A DNA stretch of 33,317 nt from Flavobacteriales bacterium UBA3364 (GTDB taxonomy: Bacteria; Bacteroidota; Bacteroidia; Flavobacteriales_F; PHOS-HE28): assembly GCA_002360495.1 (NCBI GenBank), contig DEQO01000108.1, positions 1-33,317 on the forward strand, written 5' to 3'. The position numbers were made by a program, and so were the translations under genes. Shown here one piece after another: positions 1 to 6,973 of the stretch. The first letter of the stretch is position 1, and each line of letters begins with the position of its first letter. The notes beneath the pieces are model-generated. The model made no database searches and was not told the DNA's origin. It saw nothing but the letters and a program-made list of their open reading frames with translations.

Positions 1-350
1 GCGCCTTCGTTGAAGCCGTTTGTGGTGACAATTGTCCGGAGTACAGCCTGCCCAATGTGTTCACACCGAACGGTGATCGGTCGAACGACCTGTTCGGACC
101 GTTCCCCTATCGCGGTGTCGAACAGATCGATCTGCAGGTCTTCAACCGCTGGGGCCAGGTGGTCTTCGAGACGAAGGATCCCGACATCAACTGGAAAGGG
201 ACCTACAAGGAGACCTCGGAGCCGCTTCCCGATGGTGTCTACTACTATTTGTGCACGGTGACCTTCATCCGGCTCGCCGGTAGCGAGCCCGTACAGTTGA
301 ACGGCTACGTCCAACTGATCGGGGGCTCCGGGCAAGGCAAGGTCAACTGA
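1..350 (+). CDS. Gliding-motility-type (T9SS type B) C-terminal domain protein, 5' truncated
   Basis: The reading frame is open from base 3 to a TGA at 348-350, so only the last ~115 residues of a larger protein are present. They contain the type B T9SS sorting domain: an NVFTPNGD motif, a hydrophobic strand, then VFNRWGQVVFE and a DGVYYYLCTV segment. In this family the domain directs export through the outer membrane by the type IX system and attachment at the cell surface. The rest of the protein, and therefore its role, lies outside the window. Its stop overlaps the ATG of the riboflavin synthase gene (TGATG), so the two are probably translated from one message. Confidence 0.9.
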   Translation, partial: AFVEAVCGDNCPEYSLPNVFTPNGDRSNDLFGPFPYRGVEQIDLQVFNRWGQVVFETKDPDINWKGTYKETSEPLPDGVYYYLCTVTFIRLAGSEPVQLNGYVQLIGGSGQGKVN

Positions 351-964
351 TGTTCACCGGTATCATCGAGGAGGTCGGCGAGATCGTTTCCGTTGAACGG
401 AACGGGACGAATTGCGAATTGGCGGTCCGTGCGCTCATGTCGCCGGAACTCCGGGTGGACCAGAGCGTTGCACACAATGGCGTTTGTCTCACGGTCATAG
501 GGCTGCTCACGGACCCGGTGCTCTTCAACACGATCGGCTACCGTGTCACTGCCGTGCAGGAGACCCTCGAGCGCAGTACCCTCGGTACGCTCAGATCCGG
601 TGATGGTGTGAACCTGGAACGCAGCCTGCGGCTTGGGGACCGCCTTGATGGCCATATGGTACAGGGTCATGTGGATACCAGGACGGTCTGCACCGCCGTG
701 GATCCTGTGGACGGTAGTTGGGCCTTCCGTTTCGCCTTACCGGAGAAGAAGCAATTGCTCGTCGAGAAAGGAAGCATCTGCATCAATGGTGTGAGCCTGA
801 CCATCGCCTCATTGTCCGATCGCGAGTTCACGGTCGTCATCATCCCTTATACGTTCGAGCATACCACGTTCAGGCACCTGGTCGTTGGGCAGTACGTGAA
901 CATCGAGTACGACGTGGTCGGTAAGTACGTGGACCGGATGCTGGCCGGTCGGGTCACAACTTGA
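350..964 (+). CDS. ribE: Riboflavin synthase, alpha chain
   Basis: This 204-residue protein has the full length of the family. It catalyses the last step of riboflavin synthesis, the dismutation of two 6,7-dimethyl-8-ribityllumazine molecules. It begins with the hallmark MFTGIIEEVG and has two lumazine-binding barrels: the first carries NGVCLTV at about residues 43-49, and the second begins near GHMVQGHVDT (101-110) and repeats the pattern as INGVSLTI. The start codon overlaps the stop of the upstream T9SS gene, an unusual partner for a vitamin gene. The 3' end overlaps the convergent aminopeptidase gene by 11 bp, which leaves no room for a terminator. Confidence 0.97.
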   Translation: MFTGIIEEVGEIVSVERNGTNCELAVRALMSPELRVDQSVAHNGVCLTVIGLLTDPVLFNTIGYRVTAVQETLERSTLGTLRSGDGVNLERSLRLGDRLDGHMVQGHVDTRTVCTAVDPVDGSWAFRFALPEKKQLLVEKGSICINGVSLTIASLSDREFTVVIIPYTFEHTTFRHLVVGQYVNIEYDVVGKYVDRMLAGRVTT

Positions 965-2876
965 CCACCTGCATGCGAAGGGTCCTCAGTTCGGTGGTGA
1001 CCTCAAGCACGTAGCTTCCACTGGCAAGGCCGAAGAGGTCCACTTGGAGTTCGCGGCTTTTGATCGATGATCGGTAGGTGCGCGCCGATCGCCCCGTACG
1101 ATCCACAATGCGTACATCGGCCTCCCCTTGCAGGTCGTCGTCGAGGTACAGCACAGCGGAATTTCCTGCCGGATTGGGATAAAGCACCGGTTTGGGATCA
1201 CCGAAGGCTCCAACAGGGACCTTCGTCACGGTACTAGGACCCCAGAGAATGTTCAACTCCGGGTCGAGTACGGCGTTCGTCGCCTGGAAGGGTAGGCGGA
1301 AGTCGAAGACCTGGTCGTTCTCCACCTGGTCGAACACAAGGGTCGTATCACGGCTTCCGTCCGTGAACAGTACAGGTACGCGCATCTCGAACAAAGGGAC
1401 GCTCGGATGCGAGGTGGTCTGCAGCATTTCCAGCTGTCCGCTCCCGTCTTCCAGCTGGGTCCAAGTGATGGTGTAGCTGGGGTATCCTTCACCAGCATAC
1501 CAATCGGCGAAGAACTCATCCAGGTCGCGTCCGCTGGCCATCTCCATATGCTCCATGAGTTGGGGCGTAAGCGCCGACCCGAAACGCAGTGCGGGGTCGT
1601 TGAGGTAGTTCCTGCAACCCGCGAAAAAGGCATCGTCCCCACAGGTCCAACGCAACATGTGCAGCAGGTAGGCGCCCTTGACGTAGGAAAGACGGGAGCT
1701 GAAGATGCGCGGTACCGAAGTGGTATCGGTGCAACGCACACTGCCATCCGGTGCCGAGGTCGCGATGCGATGGCGTTCCTCCCGGACGTTCGGCCACTCC
1801 TGTGGTTGCAGGTGTTCGTAGCACAGCATGGTCAGGTAGGTCGCGAAGCCCTCGTTCAGCCAGATATCCTCCCAGGACCCACAGGTCACCATATTGCCGA
1901 ACCATTGGTGGGCCAGCTCATGGCCGAGCAGTTCATAGTAGAAACCGCCCATGAAGCTCATCGTCTGGTGCTCCATGCCACCGCCCCAAAGGAACTGGGC
2001 ATGCCCGTATCTCTCGTTCGCGAAGGGATATCGCCCGAACAGTTCGCTGTACAACTGCATTTGGGGAATGATGTCCGGCGTGTTCTGCTGGGCGCTGACC
2101 AAGTTTTCCGGGAAAACATAGTTGAGCACGTCGACCGGTCCTTCGGGTAGCGCCACCACGTCGGTGTAGGCGACGTAGTTCGTGATGGCAAGGGCCACCA
2201 GGTAGTACGCGATGGGGTACCGATGCCGCCAGTGGAAACGAACCAGCCCGTCGTTGATCGGCGCTTCAGAAATGAGCAGGCCGTTACTGGCAACACGCTG
2301 GCCTTGAGGCACCGTCACCAGCACATCCAGCGAATCGGCCTTGTCCTCAAGGTCCTGCTTGCACGGCCACCAATCACGGGCTCCATATGGCTCCGATAGG
2401 GTCCAGAGGATCGGTGCATCCTGATGCATGCTTTGTACGAAAGAACCGAACCCGCTGCTGGGCGGAATTCCAGAATAGAGGATGGTGAGGGAATCGCGTC
2501 CTGCCTGTGGCAGTGTAGCAGGCAGTTCGATGGAAAGGCGGTCATCGTTCCTGGTGAAACCGATCGCGTTACCGTGGTGGCGCACTTCGGAAACGATCAA
2601 CGAGCCCGCCAGATCGAGATCCAGTGTTGAAAGGTCTTCGAGAGCCGTGAAATAGTGGGTGACCGACCCGCTTATCGCGCGGACCGCAGGATCCATGCTG
2701 AGTTCCAGTCGGTGGTAGTCCAGGTCGTAACCGCGATCGGGCCCGTCGCCGGCCTTCTCCATGGCCGGATGCGCCTCGCGTCGGGCGATCTCCGGGAGCA
2801 ATTCCCTGTCGAAGCACACCTGCCCCACGCACAGTGGAGGAAAAAGTACCGGTATCAGCAGCCGCAGGACGCGCAT
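954..2876 (-). CDS. Secreted M1 family metallopeptidase with T9SS type A sorting domain
   Basis: This is a 640-residue zinc aminopeptidase of the M1 (gluzincin) family. Visible motifs are GGMEHQTM (about 299-306), the variant of the GAMEN exopeptidase motif, the zinc site HELAH (319-323), and the third ligand in NEGFATYL near residue 342. The N-terminus is a signal peptide (hydrophobic core LRLLIPVLFPPL). The last ~80 residues form a type A sorting domain (VLYPNPAGN, then a VRIVDRTG strand and a GSYVLEV strand), so the enzyme is expected to be exported by T9SS and to act on peptides outside the cell. The ATG at 2876 was preferred to an in-frame GTG six bases upstream. A weak TACTTCG box sits at 2882-2888. 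Confidence 0.95.
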   Translation of the reverse strand: MRVLRLLIPVLFPPLCVGQVCFDRELLPEIARREAHPAMEKAGDGPDRGYDLDYHRLELSMDPAVRAISGSVTHYFTALEDLSTLDLDLAGSLIVSEVRHHGNAIGFTRNDDRLSIELPATLPQAGRDSLTILYSGIPPSSGFGSFVQSMHQDAPILWTLSEPYGARDWWPCKQDLEDKADSLDVLVTVPQGQRVASNGLLISEAPINDGLVRFHWRHRYPIAYYLVALAITNYVAYTDVVALPEGPVDVLNYVFPENLVSAQQNTPDIIPQMQLYSELFGRYPFANERYGHAQFLWGGGMEHQTMSFMGGFYYELLGHELAHQWFGNMVTCGSWEDIWLNEGFATYLTMLCYEHLQPQEWPNVREERHRIATSAPDGSVRCTDTTSVPRIFSSRLSYVKGAYLLHMLRWTCGDDAFFAGCRNYLNDPALRFGSALTPQLMEHMEMASGRDLDEFFADWYAGEGYPSYTITWTQLEDGSGQLEMLQTTSHPSVPLFEMRVPVLFTDGSRDTTLVFDQVENDQVFDFRLPFQATNAVLDPELNILWGPSTVTKVPVGAFGDPKPVLYPNPAGNSAVLYLDDDLQGEADVRIVDRTGRSARTYRSSIKSRELQVDLFGLASGSYVLEVTTELRTLRMQVVKL

Positions 2877-2921
2877 TCCCACGAAGTAACGCAGGAAGCC
2901 CGTGTTTCGCCGGATCCAGGG

Positions 2922-3875
2922 TCAGAACGCTGCCCCAACGATGGAGCGAACGGCTTCGCTCTTGCCCATTGTGTAGAAGTGGACGCAAGGCGCGCCCTTC
3001 GCGATCAGGTCCTTGGTCTGGGCGATGCTCCACTCGACGCCCAGGCGTTTCACATCCGCATCGCTCTTGCAGGCCACCAGTTCGCTGGCCAGGGGCTGCG
3101 GCAGATCGATGCCGAAGGTCTTGGGGATGAAAGCGATATGCTTTAGTGTTGTCAGGGGTTTCAGGCCGGGGATGATGGGCACATTGATACCCTCGGCGCG
3201 ACATAGTTCAACGAAACGGAAGTACTTGGCATTGTCGAAGAACATCTGGGTCACGAGGTAGTCCGCGCCAGCATCCACCTTGCGTTTCAGGTAGGCGATG
3301 TCCGTGCCGAGGTTCAGGGCCTCGGCATGTTTCTCCGGATAGCACGCCGCACCGATGCACAGGTCGGTGGGTGCCGCTTCCTGCTCTTCGTCGTGCAGGT
3401 ACTTACCCTTGTTCAGTCCTGCGATCTGGTGGATAAGCTCATCGGCATGCGCGTGCCCTTCGCGCTCCGGAATGAACGAGGATTCGCTCTTGATGGCATC
3501 CCCGCGAAGTGCGAGAACGTTGTCGATCCCGAGGAAATTCAGTTCGATCAGCGCGTCCTCGGTATCCTCCTTGGTGAATCCCCCGCAGATCAGGTGCGGT
3601 ACGGAATCGATGTTGTACTTGGCCTTGATCATGGCGCAAATGCCCACTGTACCCGGCCGCTTGCGTACGCGCACTTTCTGCAACAGGCCCTGCCCCCTTT
3701 CCTTGTAAATGACCTCCTCGCGGTGGTAGGTGACGTTGATGAAACTGGGCTTGAACTCCAGCAACGGATCTATGCCCTCATAGATGGACCGGATGTCCTT
3801 GCCCTTCAAGGGAGGGAGGATCTCGAACGAGAGCAGTGTCCGGTCGGCGTTGCGGAGATGTTCGATGACCTTCAT
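2922..3875 (-). CDS. metF: 5,10-methylenetetrahydrofolate reductase
   Basis: At 317 residues this matches the normal length of bacterial MetF. The FAD enzyme reduces methylene-tetrahydrofolate to methyl-tetrahydrofolate, the methyl donor for methionine synthesis. The N-terminal FEILPP motif (17-22) carries the catalytic glutamate. Further family signatures are the FINVTYHRE strand, ALRGD in the middle of the barrel, and GADYLVTQMFFD, followed by VPIIPGLKPL. The gene lies 45 bp upstream of the aminopeptidase on the same strand. It is separated from the next upstream gene by a strong hairpin and has its own -7 box directly beside that hairpin. No methionine synthase is visible nearby. Confidence 0.97.
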   Translation of the reverse strand: MKVIEHLRNADRTLLSFEILPPLKGKDIRSIYEGIDPLLEFKPSFINVTYHREEVIYKERGQGLLQKVRVRKRPGTVGICAMIKAKYNIDSVPHLICGGFTKEDTEDALIELNFLGIDNVLALRGDAIKSESSFIPEREGHAHADELIHQIAGLNKGKYLHDEEQEAAPTDLCIGAACYPEKHAEALNLGTDIAYLKRKVDAGADYLVTQMFFDNAKYFRFVELCRAEGINVPIIPGLKPLTTLKHIAFIPKTFGIDLPQPLASELVACKSDADVKRLGVEWSIAQTKDLIAKGAPCVHFYTMGKSEAVRSIVGAAF

Positions 3876-3895
3876 TAGCGTGGCTGAATGCGGTG

Positions 3896-3903
3896 CGAAA
3901 GTA
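3896..3903 (-). promoter_or_regulatory. Candidate Bacteroidota -7 box for metF
   Basis: TACTTTCG on the minus strand, one mismatch from the phylum consensus TAnnTTTG, ends 20 nt before the metF ATG. It directly follows the terminator hairpin of the upstream gene. No clear -33 TTTG is seen at the expected distance. Confidence 0.5.
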
Positions 3904-3931
3904 GAAAGGCTTCGCGTGCGCGAAGCCTTTC
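3904..3931 (-). terminator. Hairpin terminator of the first giant T9SS paralog
   Basis: A perfect 13-bp inverted repeat (arms 3904-3916 and 3919-3931, starting GAAAGGCTTCGCG) lies 20 bp after the stop codon at 3951. In the minus direction it is followed by TACTTTC, a weak U-rich tail that also forms the metF -7 box. Confidence 0.75.
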
Positions 3932-3950
3932 CAGTACATGTTGGAGGAAC

Positions 3951-6491
3951 CTACCGGAGGATGGTGACGTGCCCGGTGTACTCCTTGTTGTCGTCCGCTG
4001 TGGTGAACACGTAGTAGTATGTTCCATCCGGGACATCCGCTGCGCGCCAGGTGTTGCGGTAGTTCTTGGCGTCGAACACGGCTTGGCCCCAGCGGTTGTA
4101 AACGGCGAGCGTGTTGGAGTAGTACTGGCCGTTCTCGATGACGAAGTACTCGTTGTTGGCATCCCCGTTGGGCGTGAAAACGTTGGGGATGATGATCTGC
4201 TCGGGTCGAATGATGTAGGAAATGGTCAGGGAGTCCTCACAACCGTCCGCAGCAGTGACGGTGAGGGTGATGCCGTAATTCCCAGGTGTGTCGTAGGTGA
4301 AGGAAGTGGATGGGGAGCTGCTGCCCTGGCCGGGAATACCGAAGTCCCAAGACCAATCGGTCAGGGGCGAACCATTGCCGGTCGAAGCGTCCGTGAGAAC
4401 GACCGTCGTGCCGATCCCTTGCGGGGAAGGCGGTGCTACGGAGAAGTTGGCTTGTGGATCACTGCCCACCGTAACGGAGAAGGGGGCCGAGGCGCCCGTA
4501 CAATTGGAGCCGATGGCGGTCACGATCACGGAATAGGTGCCCGTACCCACAGCAATGGAAGGATCCGTGCTGCCGTTGGACCAGGCGTAGGATGCGTACT
4601 GCTCGGTGGTCGTAAGGGTGGAGGTTCCGCCTCCGCAACCACTGGACGGTCCGGTGATCACAGGGGTCGGGCTTGGGGATTGGTCCACGATAAAGGGTTC
4701 GGATTCCAAGGTGCAGTCGCCGAGCCCGACGGTGACGGTGATCTCCCCACCCGATTGGGTGCTGATGTTCTGGCCCACGGCCCCGTTGCTCCAATTGTAG
4801 GTTTCGAAACCGGCGGGAGCACTGAGGTAGGCAAGGTCGCCCTCGCACACGAGTTCATCACCGGTGATCAGGATGGGGCCGGGCACGCCGGGGTTTACGA
4901 TGATGGTCATGGATGTATCGTGGGAGCAACCGAAGTTGTCCGTTACCGTGAACACGTAGTCGAACGTTCCTTCGGCAGTGGGGGTGGCGGTGGCCAGCAA
5001 GGGCGTTTGTGGGTCGGTAGCCACGCCATTGCCGCTCCAACTGGCGGAATCCAGGTCATTGACACCCAGGATCGGCGTGAACGAAACGAGATCGGGGTAC
5101 AGGGATGGGTCGAAAACCACCTGCCATGAGCAGATGAAGCCATCGTCCGCTCCCAGGTTATCAACTGCCTCGAACGTCCATGTTCCATTGAGCGGGCAAC
5201 CCACCAATTGGCTCAATGGCTGCTCGCTCGTGTAGTCACCTGGTATCAGGACGTTGCCACCACCCGGGTTCACGGTCGCGGGCTGTACGTTCGGTGTAGT
5301 GCCGAAAGCCGAGGAATTGTCGAACGTGTCATTCGTAGCGTTCGGGGTCCAGCAATAGTTCAGGCAGGTGCCCGGCACTGGTGGCACTTCCTCCGTGTCC
5401 AATGCATCGCCAATGAATGTTCCTCCACCCGAAGTCCCGGCTCCGTATTCGTGCATGTACACCTCCTGCCCGTTCGGACAGCGCATGATAAGGTCGAGGT
5501 CGCCCATGTAGGAGTGTTCCATGCTCACACAGATCGACTCCAACTGATCGATGTTCTCCAATGTTGCTCCGGGCAGGAAGCCTGTGAAGGTCACGCTCGA
5601 TACAAAGGGGGTGAGCAGTTCATCAGGCAGGTAGATGCCCCCGCCAAAATCGACGATCGGCGCACCGGACCATGTCACGGCTTCCACGCCAACAGCGCTC
5701 AGCGGAACGGATTCCCCCAGACAGATGGTCACGGTGTCCAAGGTCAAGGCCGTGAAATCAGGTTGAGTACCCACCAGCACCTGGAGGTCGATGGGGTTCG
5801 TGCTGGTGCATTCGTTCGTGGAATTGTCCGTCAGGAGCAGACGCACGGTATAGGCGCCTGGATTTTCGTACGCGTGCGTGATAATGGGGCCGCTCAAACT
5901 ATCCACGGTCCCATCGACGAAATCCCACCGGTATTCGGCTATGCTGTTACCGGCCGAGACCGTGGATGCGGAGGCGTCGAAGGTGATCTCCTCGCCGATG
6001 CAGACCAGTGCGGGTGAAGGCGTGCCCATGGTCGCAATGGCCACAGGAGGTTCACACGGCGTGTAACACGAGATGTAAGCGGCGAATGCGCCGATGCCGA
6101 CCTCGTTGCTCGTGAAGTTCAACGTTAGGCAGCCCGACGTGTTCCCGAACGAGGCCGAAACCACGCCGGGCACGTTGTTGGCGTTGAACGAGTAAATGAG
6201 CGGGGCGCTGACATTGTCACCGTCATAGATGGAGAGTTGGTCCAATGGCTCCGATCCTTCATCGGAGAGAGAGAAAGCCGCGAACTCCAACGAGATGGCG
6301 GTGCCCCCTGATCCATCGGGGCAGAGCGTCATGGTGTAATTCTCATTGTCCAGATACCCCGTTGAGGCTTCTCCGCCGGAATCGAACAAAACACCCGTAC
6401 ACGTGGATTGGTCCCCGCCACTGATCGTGTACTGTCCGAAGACCGATGTGGTGGTCAGAAAGCCCAGAAGAATGAATAGTGTACTTCGCAT
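3951..6491 (-). CDS. Giant secreted T9SS type B protein with CUB-like, PKD and P-domain modules (paralog 1)
   Basis: This 846-residue protein starts with a signal peptide ending ...TTTSVFGQ. In order it shows a CUB-like domain (about 20-135; SGGDQSTCTG, LSIYDGD), a PKD domain (WDFVDGT, YENPGAYTVRL), a proprotein-convertase P-like domain (about 290-470; DLDLIMRCPNG, LNGTWTFEAVDN, DDGFICSW), further Ig/PKD segments with paired cysteines, and a last PKD (WSWDFGIPGQG). It ends with the type B sorting domain (NVFTPNGDANNEYF, VYNRWGQAVF). By family it is exported by T9SS and displayed on the surface or released; adhesion is an inference from the modules. The ATG at 6491, preceded by AGGGA, was preferred to an upstream TTG because the signal peptide begins there. 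A close paralog lies immediately upstream. Confidence 0.9.
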   Translation of the reverse strand: MRSTLFILLGFLTTTSVFGQYTISGGDQSTCTGVLFDSGGEASTGYLDNENYTMTLCPDGSGGTAISLEFAAFSLSDEGSEPLDQLSIYDGDNVSAPLIYSFNANNVPGVVSASFGNTSGCLTLNFTSNEVGIGAFAAYISCYTPCEPPVAIATMGTPSPALVCIGEEITFDASASTVSAGNSIAEYRWDFVDGTVDSLSGPIITHAYENPGAYTVRLLLTDNSTNECTSTNPIDLQVLVGTQPDFTALTLDTVTICLGESVPLSAVGVEAVTWSGAPIVDFGGGIYLPDELLTPFVSSVTFTGFLPGATLENIDQLESICVSMEHSYMGDLDLIMRCPNGQEVYMHEYGAGTSGGGTFIGDALDTEEVPPVPGTCLNYCWTPNATNDTFDNSSAFGTTPNVQPATVNPGGGNVLIPGDYTSEQPLSQLVGCPLNGTWTFEAVDNLGADDGFICSWQVVFDPSLYPDLVSFTPILGVNDLDSASWSGNGVATDPQTPLLATATPTAEGTFDYVFTVTDNFGCSHDTSMTIIVNPGVPGPILITGDELVCEGDLAYLSAPAGFETYNWSNGAVGQNISTQSGGEITVTVGLGDCTLESEPFIVDQSPSPTPVITGPSSGCGGGTSTLTTTEQYASYAWSNGSTDPSIAVGTGTYSVIVTAIGSNCTGASAPFSVTVGSDPQANFSVAPPSPQGIGTTVVLTDASTGNGSPLTDWSWDFGIPGQGSSSPSTSFTYDTPGNYGITLTVTAADGCEDSLTISYIIRPEQIIIPNVFTPNGDANNEYFVIENGQYYSNTLAVYNRWGQAVFDAKNYRNTWRAADVPDGTYYYVFTTADDNKEYTGHVTILR

Positions 6492-6554
6492 GTGGGTCCC
6501 TGTTCGGGTATTGGGGTAAAGTGGAATGCCCTGGTCCGACCGAGTATTCAACAG

Positions 6555-6579
6555 GTGTTCAAAACGTTGTCAAACTTAA
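6555..6579 (-). promoter_or_regulatory. 25-bp element conserved upstream of both giant T9SS paralogs (copy 1)
   Basis: On the minus strand it reads TTAAGTTTGACAAC then GTTTTGAACAC. It matches the copy at 9536-9560 at 21 of 25 positions. It ends 63 nt before the ATG, and the leader between it and the gene is not conserved between the paralogs, so the match is local. It contains a TTTG that could act as a -33 element, but no matching -7 box is obvious. Confidence 0.5.
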
Positions 6580-6924
6580 GTCCCTTTCGGCTTTCTTGGT
6601 CGACACTGCGCACGGAGTTCCAAGCGGCACACCACAGCGACCGGTCGGCCTGTGCCAACCTTCCTGGATACAGGGTGGTGACCGGAGGAACGGAACATTG
6701 CGCATTTGCTTAGGAAAGACGCGGTAGACAGGCTTTTCGTTGGCCTGTGGGTCGTTCGCTACTGCGCAGTTGGTGGACCAGGCTGGGGATCTTACGGAGT
6801 ATTGGTCGGGCCCTGTCCTGGCGGATACTGCCTGCCGTTGAGCATGGCCGTTGGTGGCGGAACGACCACGCGTACCAGTGCCTTGGACGGGGCCGAACGC
6901 GGCCGAAAGATCCAGGAGAAAAGA
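6580..6924. other. Gene-free gap between the two giant paralogs
   Basis: Short open frames cross this stretch in several phases, but none has a recognisable motif, a plausible start context or low-GC third positions that set it apart. I see no RNA gene. The only structured element in the gap is the terminator at its right end. Confidence 0.5.
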
Positions 6925-6952
6925 AGAAAGGCTCCCTTACAGGAGCCCTTCT
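6925..6952 (-). terminator. Rho-independent terminator of the second giant T9SS paralog
   Basis: An 11-bp stem (arms 6925-6935 and 6942-6952, one G-T pair) around the loop CTTACA lies about 21 bp after the stop at 6974. On the minus strand it is followed by TCTTTTCT, a good U-rich tail. Confidence 0.85.
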
Positions 6953-6973
6953 GGTGCTGGATCGCGATGGGAA

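Noticed and set aside
1407..2150. Plus-strand frame of 247 codons inside the aminopeptidase gene
   Set aside because: It lies entirely antisense to a well-supported M1 peptidase with all catalytic motifs and has no recognisable domain of its own.
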